64,000 nucleotides of DNA from Pelomonas sp965229315 (GCF_965229315.1 NZ_CBDDJA010000002.1:1922001-1986000), one strand, 5' to 3'. Numbered from the stretch's first letter, positions 25,022 to 34,018 are shown. Made by a program: numbers and translations. The notes: a model not told the origin generated them from the letters alone.

Positions 25022-25038
25022 GTCGTACACAGTACGAC
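25022..25038 (-). promoter_or_regulatory. Perfect operator-like palindrome upstream of the HAE1 RND operon
   Basis: GTCGTAC and GTACGAC form a perfect 7+3+7 inverted repeat 96 bases before the adaptor start. Symmetry and spacing fit a TetR- or MarR-type repressor site, the usual control of drug-efflux operons. No such regulator gene lies in the window, so the cognate protein would act from elsewhere. The rest of the 235-base gap shows no gene. Confidence 0.6.
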
Positions 25039-25161
25039 ACAAAGCCCGGCAAGCATACCGACGATGGCCGGGGGTGCCGGAAGTCGTGCGACGGACTGCG
25101 GATGGCGCCGGTGAAGCGCGCAATTCGGGTGACAGACCGGGGATGGGCGTGCCGGGCTGCG

Positions 25162-25758
25162 TCAGGCGCGCGCTGACCAGCTGAGCGGCCAGTCGCCCTG
25201 CTGCCAGCGCTGCAGCCACAGCAGACCGATCAGCGTCTTGGCATCGGTCAGCATGCCGCCCACGGCCAGCGCATCGAGTTCGGCGGGTGTGTGCGTGACG
25301 AGTTCCAGGAACTCGCCGGCATCGAGCTTTTGCTGGCCGCCCGTGAGGCCACGTGCGAAGAAGATGTGAATACCCTCGTCCGAGTAGGCGATGGCGTTGT
25401 GCAGCACGCCGGCATAGGCCCATTCGGCGGCGCTGTAGCCGGTTTCTTCGATCAGCTCGCGTTGCCCGCAGGCCAGCGGGTCTTCGCCGGCGTCGAGCTT
25501 GCCGGCCGGGAACTCCAGCATCACGCGTCCCATCGGGTAGCGGTACTGGCGCTCCATCAACAGCCGGCCGTCATCCAGCAGCGGCACGATCATCACCGCG
25601 CCGGGGTGACGGATGTACTCGCGCTGGGCTGTGCTGCCATCCGGCAGCGCGACGTGGTCCTTCCGGACGCGCAGGAAATGGCCCTCGTAGACGGAGCCGC
25701 CATCGAGGCGGCGCTCGACGAGGTGGTCGTCCTCAGTCCTGGCCACGGCGCCCACCAC
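25162..25758 (-). CDS. NUDIX hydrolase, ADP-ribose pyrophosphatase-like
   Basis: This protein of about 198 residues has the NUDIX box GKLDAGEDPLACGQRELIEETG near residues 94-115, with the RELIEETG catalytic core. A preceding VSLPDG-like beta region and the EFPAG lead-in are those of ADP-ribose pyrophosphatases (NudF/TrgB group), which hydrolyse ADP-ribose to AMP and ribose-5-phosphate. No ATG is available near the N-terminus; GTG at 25758, 25755 or 25746 are candidate starts. The first overlaps the DUF2818 gene by 26 bases. It is the last gene of the nuo transcript. Confidence 0.85.
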   Translation of the reverse strand: MVGAVARTEDDHLVERRLDGGSVYEGHFLRVRKDHVALPDGSTAQREYIRHPGAVMIVPLLDDGRLLMERQYRYPMGRVMLEFPAGKLDAGEDPLACGQRELIEETGYSAAEWAYAGVLHNAIAYSDEGIHIFFARGLTGGQQKLDAGEFLELVTHTPAELDALAVGGMLTDAKTLIGLLWLQRWQQGDWPLSWSARA

Positions 25759-26047
25759 GGCGCAGGTAGCGCCAGACGAAACCGGGAAAGCCCAGCGTGA
25801 TGAAGAGACACGCCGCTGACGCGTAGAACTCCCAGCCCTGCGCGTGGCGCTGGCCGATGCGGGTCTCCAGCAGCGTGCCGAGCCCGAAGGTCAGCACGGC
25901 CAGCAGCACCAGTTCCAGCAACCGCCACCAGACGGCCTTGGGTTGCTGGCGGGGGCCGACCAGCAGCAGCCGCTCGCTGAAGTACGGCAGGTTGGCGGCG
26001 ACGAGGGCCGCTGCCAGAACCACCCAGACGGCGACGGTTTGATCCAT
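25733..26047 (-). CDS. DUF2818 membrane protein at the end of the nuo operon
   Basis: This 104-residue protein has three hydrophobic segments (residues 4-20, 42-60 and 72-90) and the conserved ANLPYFSERLLL and GWEFYASAACLFITLGFPGFVWRYL blocks of DUF2818. In many betaproteobacteria this gene follows nuoN, which suggests a role with complex I such as assembly or an accessory subunit; there is no direct demonstration in what can be seen here. It begins 17 bases after nuoN. Confidence 0.82.
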   Translation of the reverse strand: MDQTVAVWVVLAAALVAANLPYFSERLLLVGPRQQPKAVWWRLLELVLLAVLTFGLGTLLETRIGQRHAQGWEFYASAACLFITLGFPGFVWRYLRRGGRRGQD

Positions 26048-26064
26048 CAGGTCCGGTCAGCCGG

Positions 26065-27546
26065 TCAGGTGGCCAGGGCCCGGACGATGGCCTTGGCGCA
26101 CAAGTCCATCAGGCCGCCAGGCAGCAGGCCGAAGACCAGCACGGCAGCGCCGTTCAGCGACATGACGAACCGCACATCACCCGGCGCGGCGATGGGGGCC
26201 GTGTCGGTGGCTTCGTCGAAGAACATGACCTTGACGATGCGCAGGTAGTAGAACGCGCCGACCAGCGACACGACGACGGCAAACACCGCGAGGTACAGGT
26301 AGGCCTGCACGTTGGTGGACACCAGCGCCTGCAGCACCGACAGCTTGGCGTAGAAGCCCACCGTGGGCGGCAGCCCGGCCAGCGAGAACATGAAGATGCT
26401 CATGACCAGCGCGAACCAGGGGCTGCGCTTGGCGAGGCCCGCCAGGTCCTTGATCTCCTCGGCCTCATGACCCTGGCGCGACAGCAGGATGATCATGCCG
26501 AAGGTGCCCAGTGTCGTCAGCACGTAGGTCACGGCGTAGAACATCGCCGAGCTGTAGGCGTTGGCGGCGGACAGCGTGTTGTTGTTGACGACGCCCGACG
26601 TCATGCCCAGCAGCATGAAGCCCATGTTGGCGATGGTGGAGTACGCCAGCATGCGCTTGAGGTTGCTCTGCGCGATGGCTGCCAGGTTGCCGATCAGCAG
26701 CGACATGATGGACAGCACCATCAGCATCTGCTGCCAGTCCACGGCCAGGCCGATCATGCCCTCGACGAGCAGTCGCACCGTGATGGCGAATGCGGCGAGC
26801 TTGGGCGCCGCGCCGATCAGCAGCGTGACGGCGGTGGGGGCGCCCTGGTAGACGTCCGGCACCCACATGTGAAAGGGTGCGGCGCCCAGCTTGAAGGCCA
26901 GGCCGGCGACGACGAAGACGACGCCGAAGACCAGCACCGAACGGTTGGGCGCGCCCTGCGAGATGACGTCGAAGACCTGCGGGATGCTCAGCGAGCCGGT
27001 CGCACCGTACATCATCGACAGGCCGTACAGCAGGAAGCCGCTGGCCAGCGCGCCGAGCACGAAGTACTTCATCGCGGCTTCCGTCGCGATGGCGTTGTCG
27101 CGGCGCAGCGCGACGAGCGCGTACAGCGACAGGCTCATCAGTTCCAGGCCGAGGTAGATGACCAGGAAGTTGTTCGCCGACAGCATCACGCTGATGCCCA
27201 GCAGCGAGAACAGGCTGAGGATGAAGAGCTCGCCCTTGAGCATCTCGCGCGACGCCGCGTAGGGGCGCGCGTAGACCAGCGTGATCAGCGTCGCCAGGCA
27301 GGCGAAGCCGGCCAGCAGGTGGCCCATGGGGTCGGCGACGACCATGCCCTGCATGGCATAGGTGGTCAGGCCGGCGTCGAAGTCATAGAAATGCAGGCCG
27401 GCGACGACGACCAGCGTCAGCTGGGTCAGCCAGTAGGTCGGGCGGCGCTGCTCGTCGGTGACCCACAGGTCCGCGAGTGCGACGACGCAGCCCATGGCCA
27501 GCAGCAGGATTTCGGGATAGATCGCGAGCCAGTTCATGTCGTTCAT
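26065..27546 (-). CDS. nuoN: NADH-quinone oxidoreductase subunit N
   Basis: This 493-residue antiporter-like subunit of complex I has about 14 hydrophobic segments. The MrpA/D-type core includes the lysine-bearing helices around NLKRMLAYSTIANMGFMLLG and KLAAFAITVRLLVEG. It forms one of the three proton channels of the membrane arm. It follows nuoM by 20 bases and is followed by DUF2818. Confidence 0.95.
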   Translation of the reverse strand: MNDMNWLAIYPEILLLAMGCVVALADLWVTDEQRRPTYWLTQLTLVVVAGLHFYDFDAGLTTYAMQGMVVADPMGHLLAGFACLATLITLVYARPYAASREMLKGELFILSLFSLLGISVMLSANNFLVIYLGLELMSLSLYALVALRRDNAIATEAAMKYFVLGALASGFLLYGLSMMYGATGSLSIPQVFDVISQGAPNRSVLVFGVVFVVAGLAFKLGAAPFHMWVPDVYQGAPTAVTLLIGAAPKLAAFAITVRLLVEGMIGLAVDWQQMLMVLSIMSLLIGNLAAIAQSNLKRMLAYSTIANMGFMLLGMTSGVVNNNTLSAANAYSSAMFYAVTYVLTTLGTFGMIILLSRQGHEAEEIKDLAGLAKRSPWFALVMSIFMFSLAGLPPTVGFYAKLSVLQALVSTNVQAYLYLAVFAVVVSLVGAFYYLRIVKVMFFDEATDTAPIAAPGDVRFVMSLNGAAVLVFGLLPGGLMDLCAKAIVRALAT

Positions 27547-27566
27547 TGTTGTGCCTCAGCTCGTCA

Positions 27567-29045
27567 TCAACCCGGGATGAGCTTGCTCTGCGCGACGTGC
27601 TGCAGCAGCTCGACGACCGAGACGTGCATCACGTCGGTGAAGGGCTTGGGGTAGACGCCCATGTAGAGCGTGGCCACGGCCAGGACGGCCAGCATGACGA
27701 ACTCGCGCCTGTTGATGTCGGTCAGCGCGCGCACCTTGTCGTTGGCGATGTCGCCAAAGTAGACGCGCTTGATCATCCACAGCGTGTACGCCGCACCGAA
27801 CACCAGCGCCGTCGCGGCAATGCCACCCAGCCAGAAGTTGAACTGCACGGTGCCCAGGATCACCATCCACTCGCCGACGAAGCCGGCGGTGGCGGGCAGG
27901 CCGCAGTTGGCCATGCCGAAGAACACGGCGAAGGCTGCGAAGGTCGGCATGGTGTTGACGACACCGCCGTAGTCCGCGATCTCACGCGAATGCACGCGGT
28001 CGTAGAGCACGCCGATGCACAGGAACATGGCGCCCGACACGAAGCCGTGCGAGATCATCTGCACGAGGCCGCCGGCCACGCCCAGCTCGTTGAAGATGAA
28101 GAAGCCCAGCGTCACGAAGCCCATGTGGGCGATGGACGAATAGGCCACCAGCTTCTTCATGTCCTTCTGCACCAGCGCGACCAGGCCGATGTAGACGACG
28201 GCGATCAGCGACATCGCGATGATGAGCCAGGCCCATTCGCGCGCCGCGTCGGGGGCGATCGGCAGCGAGAAGCGCAGGAAGCCGTAGCAGCCCAGCTTGA
28301 GCATGATGGCCGCCAGCACGACCGAGCCACCGGTGGGCGCCTCGACGTGGGCGTCGGGCAGCCAGGTGTGCACCGGCCACATCGGCACCTTGACCGAGAA
28401 CGCTGCCAGGAAGGCGAAGAACAGCCAGGTCTGCGCGCCGCCCGTCAGCGGCAGCTTGTGCCAGGTCTGGATGTCGAAGCTGCCGGCGGACTGGTAGTAC
28501 AGGTACAGCAGCGCGACCAGCATCAGCAGCGAGCCGGCCAGCGTGTACAGGAAGAACTTGAAGGCCGCATAGACGCGGTTCGGACCGCCCCAGACACCGA
28601 TGATGATGTACATCGGGATCAGCGTGGCCTCGAAGAACACGTAGAACAGCATGCCGTCCAGTGCGCTGAAGACGCCCACCATCAGGCCGGACAGGATGAG
28701 GAACGCGCCCATGTACTGGTTCACGCGCGTCTCGATGACCTCCCAGGCCGCGATGACGACGATGACCGTGATGAACGCGGTCAGCGGCACGAACCACATC
28801 GAGATGCCATCCACGCCCAGGTGGTAGTGGATGTTGAAGCGGGCGATCCAGGGTTGGTTCTCGACGAACTGCATCGCGGCGGTCGTCGTGTCGAACCCCG
28901 TGATCAGCGGGAGGGTGACGAGGAAGCTCGCCACGGCCGCCACCAGCGCCAGCCAGCGCACGGCTTTGACCTGTTCGTCGCGCCCGACCGCCAGCAGCAG
29001 CGCGCCGCAGGCGATGGGCAGAAAAATCGCAAGACTCAGCAACAT
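27567..29045 (-). CDS. nuoM: NADH-quinone oxidoreductase subunit M
   Basis: This 492-residue antiporter-like subunit is read from MLLSLAIFLPIACGALL; upstream in-frame ATGs would run through the intergenic repeat. The signature HTWLPDAHVEAPTGGSVVLA and the helix KDMKKLVAYSSIAHMGFVTLG are present, with the conserved glutamate in the fifth helix region (AAWEVIETRVN). It is the middle proton channel of complex I. It is separated from nuoL by a 181-base gap, unusually long for this operon. Confidence 0.95.
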   Translation of the reverse strand: MLLSLAIFLPIACGALLLAVGRDEQVKAVRWLALVAAVASFLVTLPLITGFDTTTAAMQFVENQPWIARFNIHYHLGVDGISMWFVPLTAFITVIVVIAAWEVIETRVNQYMGAFLILSGLMVGVFSALDGMLFYVFFEATLIPMYIIIGVWGGPNRVYAAFKFFLYTLAGSLLMLVALLYLYYQSAGSFDIQTWHKLPLTGGAQTWLFFAFLAAFSVKVPMWPVHTWLPDAHVEAPTGGSVVLAAIMLKLGCYGFLRFSLPIAPDAAREWAWLIIAMSLIAVVYIGLVALVQKDMKKLVAYSSIAHMGFVTLGFFIFNELGVAGGLVQMISHGFVSGAMFLCIGVLYDRVHSREIADYGGVVNTMPTFAAFAVFFGMANCGLPATAGFVGEWMVILGTVQFNFWLGGIAATALVFGAAYTLWMIKRVYFGDIANDKVRALTDINRREFVMLAVLAVATLYMGVYPKPFTDVMHVSVVELLQHVAQSKLIPG

Positions 29046-29226
29046 TCTTGTTATCCGCCTCAGAGGGTGTGGAGAGGCTCGGTGTGGCCGAGCGGACCGC
29101 ACAGGCGGCCCCAATCAAGGCGCAAAGCGGAGCCGTAGCTCTGCCTACGGCGAGCATTTGCAACGACGAGTGGGGTCGTCTGGGAGGGACGAGCGGTCAT
29201 GTTGAGCTTCTTCATACCCTCTGCGC
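29046..29226 (-). repeat. Intergenic inverted-repeat element between nuoL and nuoM
   Basis: The 181-base gap contains a nested palindrome: GCAAA (29122-29126) and GCCGTAG (29132-29138) on the left pair with CTACGGC (29145-29151) and TTTGC (29157-29161) on the right, around a 6-base loop. Short open frames run through it on both strands but match nothing recognisable. The layout is like dispersed palindromic intergenic repeats; a second copy was not found in this window. Confidence 0.5.
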
Positions 29227-31275
29227 TCAGAACCCGAACAGGGCGCTGAACTGGGGCTTGATATAGGGCCAGAGCTGCCAGGTCATCAGTCCCGTGACAC
29301 CGAGGATCATGACCAGGGCGTACCAGTACAGGTAGCCCGTCTGCAAGCGGCGCACCAGACCCGCGATGCCGCCGACCGAGCGGGCCGAGCCGTTGATGAT
29401 CAGGCCGTCGATCAGCGCGCCGTCGCCGCCCTTCCACAACCCCGTGCCGATGAGGCGCGCAGCGCGAGCCAGGATGTTCTCGTTGATCCAGTCCATGAAG
29501 TACTTGTTCTCCAGGACGACGATCAGCGGGCGCAGCACCTTGGCCAGCGTGGCCGGGATGGCGGGCGCGACCATGTAGAACACGTAGGCGGTGACCACGC
29601 CGGCCAGCGCCAGCCAGAACGGCAGCGTGGTCAGGCCGTGCAAGGCCATCGCGGCGGCACCGTGGAAGCCTTCGGCCAGTTCCTCCATCGCCGGGTGGGC
29701 GTGGCCGTTGACGAAGATGGCGTCCTTGAAGAAGTCGCCGAACAGCATCGGCTGGATGGCCATGAAGCCGATGACGACGGACGGGATGGCCAGCAGCACC
29801 AGCGGCGCGGTGACGACCCAGGGCGACTCGTGCGGCACGTGGGCGTGGTGGTCGCCGTGGTCGTCATGGCCGTGCTGCTCGTCGTCTTCCGGCGGGAACG
29901 GCTTGTGGTGGAAGTGTTCCTTGCCGTGGAAGACGAGGAAATACATCCGGAACGAGTAGAAGGCGGTCACGAACACGCCGGCGATGACGGCGAAGTACGC
30001 GAAGCCCGCGCCAGGCAGGTGGCTGGCGTGCACGGCCTCGATGATCGAGTCCTTCGAGTAGAAGCCCGCGAACAGCGGCGTGCCGATCAGCGCCAGCGAG
30101 CCCAGCAGCGACGTGATCCAGGTGATGGGCATGTACTTGCGCAGGCCGCCCATGTTGCGGATGTCCTGGTCATGGTGCATGCCCATGATGACGGAGCCGG
30201 CACCGAGGAACAGCAGCGCCTTGAAGAAGGCGTGCGTCATCAGGTGGAACACGGCCACCGAGTAGGCCGATGCGCCCAGCGCCACGGTCATGTAGCCCAG
30301 CTGCGACAGCGTGGAGTAGGCGACGACGCGCTTGATGTCGTTCTGGATGATGCCGAGGAAGCCCATGAACAGCGCCGTGATCGCGCCGATCACCATGACG
30401 AAGTTCAGCGCCGTGTCGCTCAGCTCGAACAGCGGCGACATGCGCGCCACCATGAAGATGCCGGCCGTCACCATCGTGGCGGCGTGGATCAGCGCGGAGA
30501 TGGGCGTCGGGCCTTCCATGGAGTCGGGCAGCCAGACGTGCAGCGGGAACTGTGCCGACTTGCCCATCGCGCCGATGAACAGGCAGATGCAGGCGACGGT
30601 CAGCATGGCCCAGTCGGTGCCAGGGAAGACCATCTTGGACAGCAGGTCCGCCTTGGCGAAGGTCTCGGCGTAGTTCAGCGAACCGCCGAAGGCCACCAGC
30701 AGGCCGATGCCGAGGATGAAGCCGAAGTCTCCCACCCGGTTCACCAGGAAGGCCTTCATGTTGGCGAAGATGGCCGACTGCTTCTTGTACCAGAAGCCGA
30801 TCAGCAGGTACGACACCAGGCCCACCGCTTCCCAGCCGAAGAACAGCTGCAGCATGTTGTTGCTCATGACCAGCATCAGCATGCTGAACGTGAACAGCGA
30901 GATGTACGAGAAGAAGCGCTGGTAGCCGTCGTCCTCTTCCATGTAGCCGATGGTGTAGATGTGCACCATCAGCGACACGAAGGTCACGACGCACATCATC
31001 ATGGCCGTCAGGCCGTCGACGAGGAAGCCGACTTCCATCTTCAGCGGGCCCAGGGTCATCCACTCGTAAATGGTGGCGTTGAAGCGCGCGCCGTCGACGG
31101 CCACGCTGTACAACGTCTGTGCCGACAGGATGAAGGCGATCAGCACGCCGAGGATGGTGACGATGTGCGAGCCACGGCGGCCCACCGTCTTGCCAAAGAA
31201 GCCGGCGACGATGGCGCCCACGAGCGGCGCCAGCGGCACCGCCAGCAGCAGGTTCTGGTTGAGTGTTGCAGACAT
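29227..31275 (-). CDS. nuoL: NADH-quinone oxidoreductase subunit L
   Basis: This 682-residue subunit forms the distal proton channel and the long lateral helix of complex I. It shows the NuoL/MrpA marks GWEAVGLVSYLLIGFWY, HVWLPDSMEGPTPISALIHAATMV and NDIKRVVAYSTLSQLGYM. A His/Asp-rich loop follows GKEHFHHKPFPPEDDEQ around residues 455-485; such loops are common in betaproteobacterial NuoL. The gene starts 13 bases after the nuoK stop. Confidence 0.96.
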   Translation of the reverse strand: MSATLNQNLLLAVPLAPLVGAIVAGFFGKTVGRRGSHIVTILGVLIAFILSAQTLYSVAVDGARFNATIYEWMTLGPLKMEVGFLVDGLTAMMMCVVTFVSLMVHIYTIGYMEEDDGYQRFFSYISLFTFSMLMLVMSNNMLQLFFGWEAVGLVSYLLIGFWYKKQSAIFANMKAFLVNRVGDFGFILGIGLLVAFGGSLNYAETFAKADLLSKMVFPGTDWAMLTVACICLFIGAMGKSAQFPLHVWLPDSMEGPTPISALIHAATMVTAGIFMVARMSPLFELSDTALNFVMVIGAITALFMGFLGIIQNDIKRVVAYSTLSQLGYMTVALGASAYSVAVFHLMTHAFFKALLFLGAGSVIMGMHHDQDIRNMGGLRKYMPITWITSLLGSLALIGTPLFAGFYSKDSIIEAVHASHLPGAGFAYFAVIAGVFVTAFYSFRMYFLVFHGKEHFHHKPFPPEDDEQHGHDDHGDHHAHVPHESPWVVTAPLVLLAIPSVVIGFMAIQPMLFGDFFKDAIFVNGHAHPAMEELAEGFHGAAAMALHGLTTLPFWLALAGVVTAYVFYMVAPAIPATLAKVLRPLIVVLENKYFMDWINENILARAARLIGTGLWKGGDGALIDGLIINGSARSVGGIAGLVRRLQTGYLYWYALVMILGVTGLMTWQLWPYIKPQFSALFGF

Positions 31276-31288
31276 CTTGTGTGTGTCC

Positions 31289-31609
31289 TCAGCCCTTGAG
31301 AGCGTCGAGTTCTTCGACGTTGATGCTGGCTCGGTTGCGGAACAGCACGACCAGGATGGCCAGGCCGATGGCCGACTCGGCCGCCGCGACGGTCAGGATG
31401 AAGAACACGAAGACCTGCCCGCCCATGTCGCCCAGGTAGTGCGAGAAGGCGACGAAGTTCAGGTTGACCGCCAGCAGCATCAGCTCGATGGCCATCAGCA
31501 GCACGATCAGGTTCTTGCGGTTCAGGAAGATGCCGATCACCGACAGCGCGAACAGCATCGCGCCCAGCGTCAGGAAATGGCCCAGGGTCAGTCCAGCGGC
31601 GCCGATCAT
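31289..31609 (-). CDS. nuoK: NADH-quinone oxidoreductase subunit K
   Basis: This 106-residue membrane subunit with three helices is read from MIGAAGLTLGHFLTL. The conserved helix NLIVLLMAIELMLLAVNLNF contains the glutamate essential for proton transfer, and a second conserved glutamate lies in AAAESAIGLAILVVL. The start overlaps the nuoJ stop (ATGA). Length and motifs are those of the standard NuoK. Confidence 0.95.
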   Translation of the reverse strand: MIGAAGLTLGHFLTLGAMLFALSVIGIFLNRKNLIVLLMAIELMLLAVNLNFVAFSHYLGDMGGQVFVFFILTVAAAESAIGLAILVVLFRNRASINVEELDALKG

Positions 31610-32259
31610 GCTTTGCCTCCTTCGGTGGGTGCGGCAGCAGAGGTCGCGGCTTGCGCTGGCGCGGCGATGGTCGGCGCCATCTTCACGATCTTCAGGCGCT
31701 GCGCCTTGGTGACCTTGACCTGCTCGGAGGGGTCCATCGCGCGCGAGTCCTTGCGGCGGCGCAGCGTCAGCGCGATGGCCGCGACGATGGCGACCAGCAG
31801 CAGCACAGCCGCGATCTGCAGCGGATACAGGTAGGCGGTGTAGATCTCGATGCCCAGCAGCTTGGTGTTGCCCAGCTGCAGCTGCGCCGCGGTGGCGACC
31901 GGCGCATCGGCAAGCTGGAAGCCGCCCATCAGCACGATGCCCATCTCGAAGGCGATCAGCGCGCCGACGACGGCAGCAAGCGGCAGGTGCTTCCAGAAGC
32001 CCTCGCGCATGCTGTCGGTGTTCAGGTCCAGCATCATGACGACGAACAGGAACAGCACCATGACAGCACCGATGTAGACGAGCACCAGCGCGATCGCCAG
32101 GAACTCGGCCTTCAGCAGCATCCAGATGCAGGACGCCGTGAAGAACGACAGGATCAGGAACAGCGCCGCATGCACGGTGCTGCGCGCCGTGATGACACGG
32201 AACGAACTCACCAGCAGGATGCCGGAGAAGACGTAGAAAAGGATGGTCGTGATGTCCAT
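31606..32259 (-). CDS. nuoJ: NADH-quinone oxidoreductase subunit J
   Basis: This 217-residue subunit is read from MDITTILFYVFSGILLV. The conserved third helix VLVYIGAVMVLFLFVVMMLD is present and two more helices follow. The tail beyond residue 175 is a charged, then Ala/Pro-rich extension (APAQAATSAAAPTEGGKA). There is no Shine-Dalgarno before the ATG; instead a small hairpin, TTTGC/GCAAA, sits directly against it, so translation may depend on structure or coupling. It is separated from nuoI by an atypical 149-base spacer. Confidence 0.94.
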   Translation of the reverse strand: MDITTILFYVFSGILLVSSFRVITARSTVHAALFLILSFFTASCIWMLLKAEFLAIALVLVYIGAVMVLFLFVVMMLDLNTDSMREGFWKHLPLAAVVGALIAFEMGIVLMGGFQLADAPVATAAQLQLGNTKLLGIEIYTAYLYPLQIAAVLLLVAIVAAIALTLRRRKDSRAMDPSEQVKVTKAQRLKIVKMAPTIAAPAQAATSAAAPTEGGKA

Positions 32260-32408
32260 ATTTGCTCGGGCAAACACTGCTGACTTTGGATCCGGGGCGT
32301 CCGCCGGGCCGTCCCAAGGGCGATCCGGGCAGATGTGGACGAGGGCGTTGGCCTGAGTCCATCTGCGTCCCCTCGGGGGACCGGCCGGGTACTCCCGGAC
32401 GCGGGGTG
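32260..32408 (-). repeat. Structured 149-base spacer between nuoI and nuoJ
   Basis: The gap holds nested inverted repeats. GCAGAT plus GGAC (32329-32340, with a 2-base bulge) pairs with GTCCATCTGC (32357-32366), and GCGTCCG (32297-32303) with CGGACGC (32396-32402). A small TTTGC/GCAAA hairpin (32261-32274) stands at the nuoJ start. No gene is present. It resembles an inserted palindromic element rather than a normal operon junction. Confidence 0.45.
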
Positions 32409-32897
32409 TCAACGATATTTGGCGTCAGCCTCCTTTTGGGCCGCGATTTCGGTCTCGTACTTGTCACCGACCGCCAGCAGCATGTCCTTGGTGAAGTACA
32501 GGTCGCCGCGCTTTTCGCCGTGGTATTCGAAGATGCTGGTCTCGACGATGGAGTCCACCGGGCAGCTTTCCTCGCAGAAGCCGCAGAAGATGCACTTGGT
32601 CAGGTCGATGTCGTAGCGCGTCGTGCGGCGGCTGCCGTCGGCGCGCACGTCGCTCTCGATGGTGATGGCCATCGCCGGGCAGACAGCCTCGCAGAGCTTG
32701 CAGGCGATGCAGCGCTCTTCGCCGTTCTCGTAGCGCCGCAGCGCATGCAGGCCGCGAAAGCGCGGGGACAGCGGCGTCTTTTCCTCGGGGAACTGGACGG
32801 TGATGTTGCGCGACAGGAAGTGCCGGCCGGTGAGCTTCATCCCCTTGAGCAGTTCCCAGAGGAAGAAGGTCTTCGCGAAATTCGTGATTGCAGTCAT
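32409..32897 (-). CDS. nuoI: NADH-quinone oxidoreductase subunit I
   Basis: This 162-residue protein carries two [4Fe-4S] motifs, CIACKLCEAVCP (residues about 62-73) and CIFCGFCEESCP (about 101-112), which hold clusters N6a and N6b of the peripheral arm. It is read from MTAITNFAKTFFLWELL, with an amphipathic N-terminal segment that lies on the membrane. It starts 10 bases after the nuoH stop. Confidence 0.96.
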   Translation of the reverse strand: MTAITNFAKTFFLWELLKGMKLTGRHFLSRNITVQFPEEKTPLSPRFRGLHALRRYENGEERCIACKLCEAVCPAMAITIESDVRADGSRRTTRYDIDLTKCIFCGFCEESCPVDSIVETSIFEYHGEKRGDLYFTKDMLLAVGDKYETEIAAQKEADAKYR

Positions 32898-32907
32898 GGG
32901 CGCCGCC

Positions 32908-34005
32908 TCACTTCCAGATGTTGAACGGCGTCTGCATCCAGGCACCGACAACGACCAGCCAGATCAGCGTGATGGGAATGAAGATCTTCCAGCCCAGACG
33001 CATGATCTGGTCGTAGCGGAAGCGCGGGAACGTGGCGCGCACCCACAGGAACATCGTGACGACGAAGAAGGTCTTGCCGAACAGCCAGGCCCAGTTCCAG
33101 AACGCCATCGTGTGCTGGATGAAGGCCGGCGTCTCCATGCCGAACAGGCTCCAGGAGATCGGCGCGGTCCAGCCGCCCAGGAACATGACGACGGCCAGGG
33201 CCGACACCAGGATCATGTTGGCGTACTCGGCCAGGAAGAACATCGCGAACGACATGCCCGAGTACTCGATCATGTGGCCGGCGACGATTTCCGATTCGCC
33301 TTCGACGACGTCGAACGGGTGGCGGTTGGTTTCGGCCAGGCCCGAGATGAAATAGACGATGAAGATGGGGAACAGCGGCAGCCAGTTCCAGGACAGGAAG
33401 GTCAGGCCCATGTTCGCGAACACGCCCTTCTCCTGCACCTGCACGATGTCGGTCATGTTCAGGCTGCCGGTCACCATCAGCACGACGACCAGCGCGAAGC
33501 CCATCGAGATCTCGTAGGAGACCATCTGCGCCGAGGCACGCAGCGCGCCGAGGAAGGCGTACTTCGAGTTGGACGCCCAGCCGGCGATGATGACGCCGTA
33601 CACCTCGAGCGACGTGATCGCCATCAGGAACAGCAGGCCGGCATTGACGTTGGCGACCGCCGCGTCCGGGCCGAAGGGCACGACGGCCCAGGCGGCCAGC
33701 GCCGGCATGATGGTCATGACCGGGCCGAGGAAGAACAGGCCCTTGCTCGCGGCGGCCGGCTTGATGATCTCCTTGAAGATCAGCTTGACCGCGTCGGCGA
33801 TGGGCGTCAGCAGGCCGTAGGGGCCCACGCGGTTCGGGCCGGGGCGGATCTGCGACCAGCCGATGGCCTTGCGCTCCCACAGCGTCAGGTAGGCCACGCA
33901 GCCCAGCAGCGGCAGGATGACCGCGACGATCTTCAGCAGGCTCCAGACCAGGGGCCACAAGGCGCCCAGCAGCGACGCGCCGTTTTGGTAGAGAGAGTCG
34001 ATCAT
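32908..34005 (-). CDS. nuoH: NADH-quinone oxidoreductase subunit H
   Basis: This 365-residue membrane subunit forms the quinone-site floor of complex I. Conserved regions include the first-loop GPNRVGPYGLLTPIADAVKL, the acidic loop AETNRHPFDVVEGESEIVAGHM and the C-terminal FPRFRYDQIMRLGWK. Eight hydrophobic segments are visible. It follows nuoG by 13 bases. Confidence 0.96.
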   Translation of the reverse strand: MIDSLYQNGASLLGALWPLVWSLLKIVAVILPLLGCVAYLTLWERKAIGWSQIRPGPNRVGPYGLLTPIADAVKLIFKEIIKPAAASKGLFFLGPVMTIMPALAAWAVVPFGPDAAVANVNAGLLFLMAITSLEVYGVIIAGWASNSKYAFLGALRASAQMVSYEISMGFALVVVLMVTGSLNMTDIVQVQEKGVFANMGLTFLSWNWLPLFPIFIVYFISGLAETNRHPFDVVEGESEIVAGHMIEYSGMSFAMFFLAEYANMILVSALAVVMFLGGWTAPISWSLFGMETPAFIQHTMAFWNWAWLFGKTFFVVTMFLWVRATFPRFRYDQIMRLGWKIFIPITLIWLVVVGAWMQTPFNIWK

Positions 34006-34018
34006 TCTTGAGGCTCCC

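Noticed and set aside
29048..29437. Short open frames on both strands through the nuoL-nuoM gap
   Set aside because: They run through a palindromic repeat, lack ribosome-binding sites and overlap nuoL or nuoM; treated as non-coding.
29822..29935. His/Asp-rich loop in NuoL as an anomaly
   Set aside because: Such loops are common in betaproteobacterial NuoL and do not disturb the conserved helices.
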